Source: Apostichopus japonicus (lineage: Eukaryota > Echinodermata > Holothuroidea > Aspidochirotida > Stichopodidae). Taken from it: a stretch of 64,000 bases of DNA. The stretch covers positions 21,414,577 through 21,478,576 of the forward strand of contig NC_092582.1 in assembly GCF_037975245.1 (NCBI RefSeq), in the 5' to 3' direction. Positions 1 to 13,200 of the stretch are shown here, piece after piece. The position numbers were made by a program, and so were the translations under genes. The notes below the pieces were generated by a model. The model was not told the DNA's origin and made no database searches. It saw only the letters and a list, made by a program, of their open reading frames with translations. Position 1 is the stretch's first letter; every line of letters begins with the position of its first letter.

Positions 1-1161
1 GTCAGTTCCTGCCTACAGGTATGCCTACTTGTTGTTAAGTTATACTAACTTCTTTGCAGTCAAAGTTGCAAACCAAACACAGGCAAACTTATACCTGACT
101 ATATTACTATTTCAAACCACATGATGGATTCTTCTCATGAGATGAGAAAACTTTACAACAAAAACGAAGTGGGAAAAAGCAAATGAAATTTCCTTGCAGA
201 AATTCTTTGCTTTTTCAAAACTTTTTCAAAGATGATCAATTTAAATTATGCAAGTCAAAGTGATTCTTTCCCATACATGTAAGAAGCCTTCCCATTGAAA
301 TTTATCTTCCATACCAAGTTTCACAACTGGACCTCTGTTGCCCTCAAGTAACATTTCACATTCATAAATCAATTTATTGATATTGCACTTACTATGGACA
401 ACTTTCAGAGCCAATATTGCACTCAAGTTTAACATGCATTACGATATTAAGTTTATGACAAATACCCTTTCTTACTAATGACTGTTGGGTGAAAGCAGTT
501 AGTGGTATGATATAACTAGAACATCAACAATGTTGCAGCTCAAGTGAAATTTTGCAAAGTGACTTGTACCATCTATCTTGTTTTCAAACATTCCATGAAG
601 ACAAACATTCCATGTTGTCTGTGTGTGACAGATAAACCAATTTGAGAAACTGCTGCATATCACAGCACTGTCCTCGTTCAGATTATGGAAGCTTGTCAGT
701 CACTTCAAAGTCTGTTTGGTTTCAGTTTGAAAAGACACGACCGTGGCTTCATTTATCACTTTCGGAAAAATTGTCTAACATCCAATCACACAAAAAATAA
801 CTTTCAATGTTGTGATTGAAAGAATCAATCTACAGCATTGCAATAAACTTCTAATGTAGATCAATTGAGAAACAGAAAGCCCTCAAGCCCATTCTTCAGA
901 AAAAGATTTACATTCCTCAAATGTTAAATTACAGAACAGATTAACAACTTAGGAGAACTATTTTGAAGGGTTTCACCTGATATGACCCAAATGAAATTTG
1001 ACCTATTTTTTGGTTTCAACTATAATGAAGTCCCTGTCATGGGGAACAAAACTGTGATCAGGACCAAGCAACAGCTTTCCATCTGAAATGGACACTTTCC
1101 TATGGCATAGGCCCCATGTTAATGGAAGATCTCCCTTAATTGAGTCTTCTAGCTAGCTTAC
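1..1161. other. PKN intron, nothing recognised
   Basis: Noncoding A+T-rich DNA downstream of exon 5. A 64-codon open frame at 241-435 on the minus strand shows no resemblance to PKN C2 or kinase sequence. I see no exon or repeat. Confidence 0.6.
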
Positions 1162-1299
1162 CTTTGATTTTCCTGTATCTAACTCCTGTTTGATCTCTTT
1201 GTACATTTCAGAGTCTTCTGGAAGCTCTGCGACCCGCTTCTTCAGGGCTTCTTGTAAAATCTCTAATCTATGGCTGGAGTCTGTCAAGCCTCTTGTGGC
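1162..1299 (-). CDS. PKN: PKN exon 5: second half of HR1c
   Basis: Open frame from acceptor (cctag at 1300-1301) to donor (AAG|gtaagc). It encodes 46 residues beginning [20 protein letters not shown], the second helix of the third HR1 domain, then an acidic and basic linker. Phase 0 at both ends. The next exon lies left of the window. Confidence 0.88.
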
Positions 1300-4200
1300 C
1301 TAGGATGAGCAACAAGAAAAGAAAGCTATATTTCTAATACAGAGGAACATCTATGCTCTACATTTGGTTTATTCTTATACCATACATCCTACTTTCGTCT
1401 GATAAGACTTCACAAACTGCTACAACAACACATGGTCACACTGATATCACAAAGTTTTTACAGTCAGACTTGTCGACATTAATACGACTAAGACTTTGAA
1501 AATGATAGAGAATACCAGTACAGCAGTAACCCATTTGCTAAAGATCCAAGGAAGATGTCTAAGAATATTCATCATGAAGTAAACATCACTTTTAGAAATC
1601 ACACATGTTTCCATTAATAAATATACTAAGTATTTACTCAAGGATGCAACAGATACACATAGAAATGCTCAGCAGATCTTTTGTTCACACATGTTTCTTG
1701 ACTAATCAATATCATTGACTGCAGTGTGATATTTGATGTCATGAATGGGGGTGGGGGGGGGGGCAAAAGGCATAGTACTGAGAGATGAAAAATGAAGACA
1801 GGGCAACAACTAAGCTGAACTATGCTGGCATTGCAATGAAACAGTATACTAAAGCTACATAAAGTAGAAAATACTAACAACCGGTTATGTCACTTAAGTT
1901 ATGTCATGTTCTTAATAATAGACTAAACTCATTCCCAGGTTAATTAGTTACTACTCCCCAGTGAATACTATGGTTGTTAATGCCACACCTTCTTTTCATA
2001 CTGTAGGTACTATTTGTTATAGTCAGACTTGTCAGAACAGAAGTTTCACTTTTGATTCTACTCTTTAATTAAGGCCTAGAATGGCATGATCATTATCAAA
2101 TAAAGTAATAGGCAATTTGCTTCAAATTACATGGTCAAGTTCATCTTAACATTGTCCTTTCCTACTGTTCCATTAGCTCGGTAAGATACTCATTGGTAGA
2201 ATACAGTGTCAGAAAATTCTCTTATGATGTCAACAAACTTTTCTAGACCTTCCTTTTCTTTCCAATGTTACAATTTATCATTCTTCGTTAACTTACTAAG
2301 ACAAAGATACCATAGTTATCTTACCTTTTCCGAAGCTTTCTTATCTTGTAGCCCATAGAATTTGACAGCATTTTTAAAGCCATCAACAATTGCAGATTCT
2401 ACTTTCTGATGATGACGCAGTTCCTCTATCCTGAATTCGACAGAACTCATCTTGCGATCTGATCCTCGTCTGCCATACCCTGTCAGAACAAAGAACATAT
2501 GACACCATTTCAGGCTGCAGACCAAACAGACCCAACTTAGATATGTTCATTGAGTATACTGTGGATATTTCAGCAAAATTTCAATCTTGTAATGAAAGCA
2601 AACATATGAAACATTGATTTGCAGTGGGGGCAGGTCAAGAGAGAAAAGGGGTTAACGGAATGTGTTTCATGTAATAGTATAACACTGTGCACAACATTTT
2701 CAAAATAATTTTTGGAATATTGACATTCTTGGCAAGGTTTTTACACGTTGACCTAAATATCAACTTATTATGACATTGGGCAAGATAACACCAATAAGAC
2801 TACGAGGAGGAGTTTATTTACTGTATCTACTTACCATTTGACACATATCTTGTATGACTTTCCTACAAGAAGTGTGAGCAGGGTTTGTCCCGTCATACAA
2901 CAGTGTCAGGTAGTGATTGCTCTATACTTATTTCCATTGCACAGAATAAAGCAAATATGCATTCTTAAGGCAATACAGTAACCGATGTATTGTCTGTACC
3001 GTGGCTGATTATAGTAATAGATTGTGAAATCTCAATGTTCGTTCTTTACTCGTTTATCTATGTGTTATATTTTCTGCATGTAATAGCAAGGCCGTCGTCA
3101 TAAACACACTGCCAGTGCAGCCACATGTTTCCATACCACCACCAGTCCTTAGTAGGGAATATTTAGGCGCCCCCGGAATCTTAGACTGAGTTAACATTAC
3201 GATATGCTCTATCATTTATACAGTAAAGCTGAGGCCAGTGTATCATCCATTTCTGACCACCAGAAATCTATTTATACCACAGAAAAGTTGTAATGCAACT
3301 GGTCTCAATAAAGAATAACACATTCCCACCAAGTTTCAATGTCATAGCTCAAGTAGAAATAGAGATATCACAGCATTCATTCTGGTCAATCCTCAAAAAC
3401 AACAACATTTTTGGTAACCATGACAACAGCAGTACTTGCTGAAGTCATCATAACATCACTGAATGTTCTATGATACCACATTTCACGTGTGTATGTATCT
3501 TTCAGCCATAAATTATCTCATACAAGTTCTAATGTTTCTTAAACAGCTTGGTACATTTACCTTAAAAAGTCAAGTAAAGGGCACCCATATTACTCTACTC
3601 TCCCACCTTGGCGATTAACAAAATACTTCCAAATTCTTCATAGCCATATATGGGCATCGAGCCACCATTACGGTTCTTGGCACAGCCATGTGCACATTTT
3701 GTCACTGCCAACAAACAGAAAACCAAGCCTAATATCAAATAGTACTCCTTTTCACTCAAATCAAGTAGTCCCCATAAAAAAGAGCAAAATCCAACAAATA
3801 AGCACTTTTTTGGTGCATATGGAAGATGGCCTAATAGTACTCTACACAGGTGTAGTAGCCTATATGCAAGTTATTTTCTTAGCCATCTTAGTTTCTGCTA
3901 ATCTTGAACACTTTGGTTACAAAAATAATAACTAAAAGAACTGGGGAAGGGAACGTTACAAAGTTTTCACAGGAATGGATTTTGGTGAACAATCATAGTT
4001 TGTGTTTTATTTCATGATTTACTGTTGGTTAGAGACTGCAGTTAGTTTGTTGACAAAAATGACTGAGAGATGACCAAACATAATGGCTAACGCAGCTTGT
4101 ATTAACTGATTCTTAATGGAAATTTACAACTAAGGAATTTGATATTTCCATTAGAATCTTTCAAGGGTTGAACTACAAATAATATAGTACTTGTTATGGG

Positions 4201-7200
4201 GCTTGTTGAGGGTGTATAGCATAAGGCTGGTACCTGCAACTCCATGAAAGGGGAGTTGTTAGAGTAATTACTAAAGTTAGGCCAAAGATATGACCACCAA
4301 ACTACTGTGGGGATATAACATTACAAGACACAAAAGTTGCACTGTACAAATTTGCATCCATTTTGATAACATCCTATATTCCTGTCTGAAATAATTTCAC
4401 CTGGTAACTGTGAAAGATAAATACACACCAGGCCGGAATTACAATGCCACAGATCTATTGTTGTCCTAATCGCATTTAAATCTGTCAATGGCAAAGGCTT
4501 TGCATATTCAGGTATCATTCCGCAGAGGTGGAGAGGGGCCAGCTAATAATAAGCTATGCATGACTGAACCCAGCTAGTCCTCTGGCATGGACGTCATGCT
4601 AAGGTTTGCAGTGACCCCTGAAAGGCACCTGTTTATCGCCACTCACAGTTCGCATATGGTGCCCATGAAGGTATCTTTGCAACTTGACTTGTACCAAACT
4701 TGGAAACTTGTTTAAGTCATAAATTGACACCGAAAAGTAACAATGAAATGTTTTAATTATTGCTTGTTTCTCTGTCCACACTTGTGATCTCACCTGAATC
4801 CAGAGTGCCATTCTCTGGTACACCCGTCTCTGGTTTACTTCCGTTTCCCTCCTCCATTCGTGCTCGTAGAATCTCCATCCGTATCACCTCTATTTTGGTT
4901 TTACTGTCGGTGAGCATCTGTTGTGCCTCTACAAACATTTTATCTCTGTCTTTATATAGTTGGAGCATATTCTCCGCTCCTTGTTTAACTTTCATCTCGA
5001 TTGCTAGTTGCCTCTCCAGGGCTGTGATTTTACTGTTGGATTGCCCAAAGGGAGTGGCAATGCTCTCTGGTGACATCGGCTCATGTTTACCTGTGCACAG
5101 AAAAAAAGAGTAGTTCAGTACAATTGAGATGACATGATACAATTTTGCTGTTTGGAAGACTTCTAATAATTTTGACACTGAAACAAGCAGAAAGAAGAAT
5201 TAACGTTTCATCATTCCACATCTTCCATATCAAAGAAAGGCAGCCTCATTCACGGCCTATTTTCGTACGTATGAGTAACAATACTTCATATCACTTGAAC
5301 CTGTCTTCCATTAACAATGTACTAACATTCACATTGTACTTAAATTAGCTTACAAAGTTTGGTAATATTTTAGCAAGTGTATGTCACAAACAAGGTAAAA
5401 TTATTAAGTGCAGTTCTCTCTCATGTCCAAAATTACCATTTATATACAGTGGGTCATGATGGTCATCATTACAACACAGCATAGTTTCTACAGTTTTACC
5501 AATTTAACAAAGCTTCAACAAATCATTTTCATACAGTGCTATTTGTGTAGGGCAAGACCCACATACAGGACATTAGTCATGATTCTTCACCAGGATGTTC
5601 AAAGTTCAAACTTCGTATAAGTGTCTTCATTTCTTTTAGATTCACTATAAAGCTCTACTTTAAAGGCCACAAAGTAAGAAATAAGCACAAACATGTACAA
5701 AGTTAACTTGCTATACAGTAGTATCATGGAGTGTTAGCCAAGTACAGCTTACCAACTGGACATACCCAGTGCAGTTTCTGTTGTGTAATTGGAACTTTCC
5801 TTTTGTTGAACATAAAGCAAATAATCACGATAGGTTAATTACACAACCTTTTGTGATCTAAGTGTTTAATATTCTGATATTCAACTGCTGGTCCTGAGGG
5901 TCTGATACTGAAGGAGTTACTGTACTAAACTAAACAGTAGTTCCAGCTGATAGTGCTCAGATTCTGGAAGTCCTCGGACTGTTATTTGGACAATGCTGGC
6001 CATTATGTTGTGCCATAAGGCAGGCGCTTTACAGGCTTAGGAATAATTTATAAAGTTACCCGATCATTCCAGAGCTTAATATTTGGTTGAGATGATAACA
6101 TTTCCCTACATCATCTTCTGATGTTACTTGTATAATATAGATTGAATGTAAAAAATGCCCTGACTGGACAATTTTAACCTGACTTTTTTCCCCTTTTGTG
6201 CATGCCACTGGTCTTTGTTTTCATAGAAAGGTGATTTCCATGTTGCACTAGATTCTGCAATGCTAATCTACTACTTTTTCTTGTCACATGTTTCTGAACT
6301 AGGGAATTCACTTATTTATTTTTTGTATGATATTAACTATGAATCAATGCAACTCATTCAAAACTAATGGGGTAGGAGAAAATGTCAGTGAGAGTGCTCA
6401 AGTAAAATGGTGTCATCTTTTTTTGGCATTGAAGCAACCAAATGTGTCCTCATTCTCTAATAAAATGTTGTGAAGTTAACATTATATCCCCACCCCCACC
6501 CCTCCCCAGCCCATCCAAAGGTATGGCCATCCAACAGATTGCCAGGCCTTTTTAAAGCTATTGCCTTGAGACACGGATGTTAGCAAATATAATGCACTGC
6601 TCAGAGAGTTGAGGAAAGATGAGCTAGTGTTACCAAAATATTAAGCTACATACAGTAGACGTGAGCACAGCCTGTAATTCAGTAGTTCCTTTGTAATTTG
6701 TGTTTCTGGTTTCTAACATCCATGCAGTTTACTTACATTCCTTCCAAGGTCGGTTTTTTTAACACTAGGTCAAAACACTTACATAGGTGGGAGAGAACAG
6801 GTAGAGACAGGGGCACAGGTAATTCTGTAGGTCCTCTCCAAAATTAACTTGGGCAACTGGTTTTACTAACATCCCAAACTGTTTACAAGTTTACATTCAT
6901 TCCTATTTTACTCTAAGACAACAAACAAAACTACATAGGTGGAAGAGAACAAGTACTGAATGACAGGAGCACAGGAAATTGTGTAGTTCCTATCTAACAT
7001 TAGAGACTGGACCCTCACACAGACTGTTAATCTCTGGAACTTAAAAAATAAAACTGGTAATTGGATTAATTGGTAACGAAGAACCTTAGAAGCTGTTTAC
7101 TAACATTCCTTCCTACCAGGACGCAGGTTTTCTAAACACATTAGTTAAGACAAAATGCAACAAAATATTCAGATCCAACTTACAGTTTATAGTTACACTG

Positions 7201-10200
7201 TGCTTGCAAAAATTTCTGACTTACATGTAAGCCTCTTTTGAACTAAAAGAAATTTTGACCTCCAGACAAAGCAATAGGGGTTCTTCAATAAGATGGGTCC
7301 ACAAATCATAGAGGAATAAAGTTTATCCAAGCTTTGCTTTAGAGTTACAGTTTGTTTAGTTTCAGACTTTGAGCTCTACTGAGCTCACCATTGATCTTCA
7401 CACCAACAATAGGGCTCCTAGTACTCAATAAGGCAGATCTACATAAAAGCTACAGTATATGAACTTCAAGCGTTGTACTGAAGTTTCAAGCTTTGTATTT
7501 GAAGTATGTACATCATACTTCAAGGTTTTCAAACTTTCACCTCTGACAGAACTCAAATGACCTTTGACCTCCACAGAAAATAATCCTGTTCTTTAGCAAA
7601 CTAACTCTGCAGAGTTGAATCAACATACAAGGATAAAGTCTAGTCATGCTTTACATTTGAAGTTATACTGTGTCAAGAAATGTTAAGACTTTGATTAGAG
7701 TTGACCTAGACTCCTTGGACTCGATATTAAGGTGGAACCAAATACCAGGTACTGTATCTATCATGAGCTTTTGAATCAATGATGTATTTACAAGCCAAGG
7801 GCATCACTCATACACCATGGCCATTGCATAGATCCATAAAAAACGCTCCCTAAGAGAGCCCCAAGACCCTCCCTATTGAAAAAAGAGGATACTTATCGGA
7901 CTGCAAGAGCTTCTAAGGTCTCTCTAAACCAGTAGATGGAAAAATCTCCAATCCTAGGTACCGTAAACAAACCAATTCCGATGGGAAAAACCCACTCGAA
8001 AAAATAACGATCCAGTCACTTTGGATGGTGTAATGAGAAGGAAGGGCGGTGACCGGTGGAGCCGGTCATAGAAGGCGCACAGTGTTCAAAGATTACCATG
8101 ACATTCTAGGCAGGGTAGAATGAGGGTGGTAACGTTGGGAGACATGTAAGCAAGGACTGTAGTATATAACCTCAGATGGCCTCCAATAGGGCTCATGTTC
8201 TCACCAAGAGCAATTTTCATGCCAGCTTTGAAATTCATCCATGTTCTTGTTGAGTTTAATTTCTTGAGTTGTCAAGACCTCGAGTTATCCTATTTAGCAG
8301 GTATAAAGAGTTTGAACTATGTTGACTGCAAATGGACATTGGTCTCAACCTACTGAAATAGGATTCTTGTACTCACTAAGACTAATCAAACCACCCAATA
8401 TAAAGTTCAGCCAACATACACTTCTGGAGCTATCATGCTTACAAGCAGTGGAAATTTATGCACAGAAGCTCACACATACGTCAGTATGTCATCAAAACCA
8501 CATAGATCCCTTATACTTCCAGCAAGGAATCAAAAGATAATTAAAGACAGCAACTGGGGGTAGATATGAAAGCACCATGAAAAACCTGACCAAACTTTCA
8601 TATGTAAAAAAAACATTGAAAACTCAAAGGATATTAATTTTAGTGCTGGACCGGTGGACCCTGTGTTGGTGTGGATCACGCATGAAACTGATAGGAATAC
8701 ATTCTTGGTGAAAAGTATCAAGTGACATTGTAGGTTAACATCTAAAAAGTGAGGGTGACCCAGAAATGCAGTAATTTTGCACCCCCTAATAGGGGGTGCA
8801 AAATTTTGCAGCTTTGGTCTACATAGAAAGGTACTCATTTTGACTGGAGGCAACAAGAAAGAATCAAATAAATTTGGATAGATCCATAACAACTTCAGTG
8901 AGTCAGGCATAAATGTACAATAAAAGGGTGAAACTTGAGCTCATCACTAGATGTGATGGTAAAGTGGTATTTGCTTAACATTGCCATATGCAGTCCTCAT
9001 AACACTACACTACAGGGAGTGTAGACTGCTTTTAAAGTTACTACTGGTGCAATATGCAGCAGCCATGCATAATCACCCACTGTATATTTTTATACAGGCT
9101 CATTCAACTGATGGGGGATAACAAACAGAAACTACAAACAGAAACTATACAATTGTACTTGCATTTTTGTACTTGTGTACTTGTACTTTGTGTTGTGTTT
9201 TCTGTGATTTTCATTGTACAGTGTACTTGTACTTGTGTTTTATATTGTACAGTATATATGTCAAGCTCCATATTGATTCATACATTTTGTTTTGTTGGCA
9301 GTGATATACAGAAGCAACACTTCATTTACATTGATCTACAAGCATTGTGTTCAGTTGACCTGAAAGAAGTGTGAAAAAGCTCACAAAATATAAATGCAAG
9401 TATGACCAATGGCAGGTTCGATACAGTACTTGTTTCTTTAAAAAAAAACGTAAAGATATTGTAAAACTTCACTTCATACAGTAACACTCACTATTTCAAA
9501 CTCCCTTCTGTAGGTATTAAAGGAATTGTCTGGTGAAAGATTTGGATACATTGTCCTCATAGTTCTTATTTTTCTCCTTCCAACCATGTGAAAATTGTCC
9601 CCATTCGACGTTTTCTTCTTGTAGAAATCTGGTTTTCAAATTCACTAGTTTCTAACCAAAAGCACTGTTTTCCGAATACATCAATTTTGTGAATGACGTA
9701 GTGCGGGCAAATAGGCAAAACGAGCGACTTGAAGTTAGCACTCCCATTTCCGCAGCAAATATACTCTTGCGTGTACATGCACAGGTGATTGCCTATTATA
9801 CTGTATATTACACACATCGTGAACATACATATACAGCCTACCAGGCCCAGTTGGTACAGTATGTACATAGCGTTGCACATAATAAACTCTCACACTCAAA
9901 CCACAGTTCATAAACCTTTCTTAGAAATCGCTGTCAAAATAAAATTCATGTATCAATTTGACAGTAAAAGGAAGCTTGAAAAGTATTTTGAACAACGAAA
10001 GATGAAACTTGGCGGAATCGATGTCAGAGCAGAATGTAGTACCCAGAAGCTTAGGCTTCGCAGAACTGTCCAATTGTAAACGCTAGAGTAGCCTACATGC
10101 AGACATTCTTTGCATTGCAGCTGGACAGCGCAATGTATTAACAACGAAGAGTCTGCTGTTCAAAATTATCTTGTGTTACACAAAAATCACTGATGCACTT

Positions 10201-13200
10201 CTAATATGACGGCTTAACAACGACTTAGCAAATAATAACATGAAGTAAATGGAAGGTAGATTGTTGCCAAAAACTCTTAACAAAACCAAGAATTTTATTT
10301 AGGTGTGATAGAATATTTCATGCATGAGGTGTCCAAAATACAACGGAATTTAAAAGAAAATTGACGATAAAACAGGGAAGATCAGGAATGGGCGGTAGTA
10401 ATCTTCAATTTCATACAACCTAAATATTCATATAATATCATGATTGCTAGACCTTCAATGTACGCTGGCCCAGGTAGAAGCCAGCACAATGAACCAACAT
10501 TTGGTAATAATATTTGTAACCTTGGTAACATAAATGGCATAGTGGGCTTATTGTTTTCACCTGCTAGTTGGAGCAATCTGTGTAATAAGTGTAAAAGTAC
10601 ACAAACATTTTCTGACCCAGTAATGGGTAATTTCTGATTAGTAACCAATTGGTTATTTAACTTTCACAGTTTTTTGTACCATATCCTTTGTTACTTCTTA
10701 TCTCTCAGGATCTACACACCCAAACTATGGCTGTTTTGTGTGTTAATTGTGGTTTTTCAAAACGACCATATAAATCAACTCAACTAACTGACATCTAGTC
10801 GTACAACTTACTAACCAAGAGAATGACTTTTAAATTGGAAAGGAGTTCATTGTATTTAAGGACCAGGGAACACCCTAATGTCAGCCTACCTGTACTTAGT
10901 AAGTTAGTTTTTGTGTCTACTTTCAAAACAAGATAGCTACAGACTATGACAACAGTTAAGCCTGATTATTAGTCAGTTTAAATATATTCTTTTTAGTAAC
11001 TTTGTCATGAATGGTCATAGAGGAAAAAGTATAAGTTTTCGGAGTCCTAAGTTTTAAGTTGGGATCCGTACCTGGTTTGACTGCAGTACACATTATTGTT
11101 AATCTAGATTCACACCTCCAGTTTTTTAAGACTGGCCTCTGCTGACCTCAACTGACCTCCACCATTTTTTTTGATAGGGTTCTTGTTCTCACTGCTATGG
11201 ATTTACATATCAGGTATAATCATCATGGAGTTAACTTGACACTAAGCAAACTTTTTATTTATGCAATATATTGTCACAGCACCATAACAAGAGCATCAAT
11301 GACGCAGTATCTCAATACTGGAAGTTCTAATTTCGATTCCTAATTTCATATCTTTGCTCTGTCTCTACAATTATCATTATCAATCATGATACAACAAATA
11401 TAGAACTTGCATTTACACTACTTTTCCACGAATAGTCTCTGCAGGTTACACTTCATCCTGTGAGTGTTGCGAGTGTCGTTGTAATACAAGGCTCTTAGGT
11501 ATCCTTTCGTTTGTATGCTTTTTAATATTGATAAATGTAAGGTAATGCACATTGGTAGTAGTAAGCAAAAGTTTACATACAATCTTAATGGTGTGGAGTT
11601 ACAGGAGGTCTCTGTTGAAAGAGACCTAGGTAATTATCTACATTGACTCATCTCTGCAACCTTCTAAACATTGTCTTGAAGCTGCTAAAAGAGGTATATA
11701 ATAGGGTTTTAGGTATGATCAAGAGGAACTTCAGTTTTCTAAAAGAGGACATCGTAGATAGGCTTTATAAGCAATTGGTTAGGCCTCATCTGGAGTATGC
11801 TGTGCAGGCTTGGAACCCTTACTTTGCTAAGGATAAGTACAGAGGAGGGCTACTAGGATGATTAGTTCATTAAAGGGGGTTCCTTATTATAGGCGGTTAC
11901 AACTGTTGAATCTCACCACACTGGAGCTTAGAAAGTTACGTGGGGACTTGATCCAGGTTTTCAAGATTGTTTATGGTTTCGACAATTTATCCTTTACCGA
12001 CTTTTTCTCGTTTGCTAACAGTAGTTGTACTAGAGGTCATTGTCTTAAACTCCAAAAGTCGCATAGTAGGATTAATATTCGGCATACCTTTTTTTTTCTA
12101 ATAGGGTTGTGAATGAGTGGAATGGTTTGCCTGAGAAAGTTGTACTTGCAAGTAGTGTGAATGGGTTTAAGAATGCTTTGGACAAGCACTTAGAGCGTTG
12201 TAATCGGGTCTGAGTGTCTGTGTCTTCAGTTTTTTCTCTCTCTCTATAGGGTCCTTGATGGGGACTTAAGTGTCCCTCCTGATCCTTTTTATCTACTAAA
12301 CTAACTAAACTATCAAATCACCTCTGGATTTTTTTTTTTTTTTACAAATTTCCAAAATACGTAAATATGACATCCTACCTTATCAGCACTGTGCTAAGCG
12401 AATGGCCTAACCACCTCGACGTGTATGTCAACTGTTAATGGCTTGAAATGGGCTAAGAATACTTACTCAAAATATCCATCTCAAAAAGCATCTCAGACAA
12501 ACCATCCATCTTCAATCTTTACCAAAGTGTAAATTTTAATTACATATTGCATACATTCCGACATTATTTTGTGCTTATTTTCAGTATTTTACCTTTTTTG
12601 AACAAAAAGAAGTGTTACGAACTTGAAGTTAAACATACCTAATTCGTTACCTATTAAACTCCATGCAAGTTCAATTAGAAATGTATGCTAAGGCCAATCA
12701 AACTGGAAAGCAAATTGTACCATCGTAACTTGTTTAATATTACTCTAGAATGTTACCAGATTGATGTAAAGAAATAATAACAACTAGAAACTACTCCAAT
12801 TAAAATACGACATTCCCTCTTTAAGACATAGCACATACCTTCCAAACAAATGCCGATTTCCAGCAAATTGAAAGTTGTAAACTAAGCTACGATTTTTTTT
12901 TTTTTTTGCAAACCTATCGTTAGGCTACATTTCCCATTGACTTAGTGTGGTGGTTAGGCTAACATGTGGTCGAAGGTTGCAGTATTTCATGGATATTTTA
13001 GTTTGAGTTAACTGCGTCACAATTTCAGCGAATAAGGAGATGCTTAGGCAAGATTTTCCGTTGACTACGTCTGGTGTTCGGGTACCATGCGCGACGATAG
13101 CAGCTAGGAAAGTATGTTAAAAGCTACGCAAAGTATTTCTTTTTTGCACAACAATGGTTGGACTACAAATTAAACGTAGCAGTCAGCAGTACAAAAATGT

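Noticed and set aside
4760-5113. 117-codon plus-strand open frame over PKN exon 3
   Set aside because: Antisense shadow of the HR1b coding exon.
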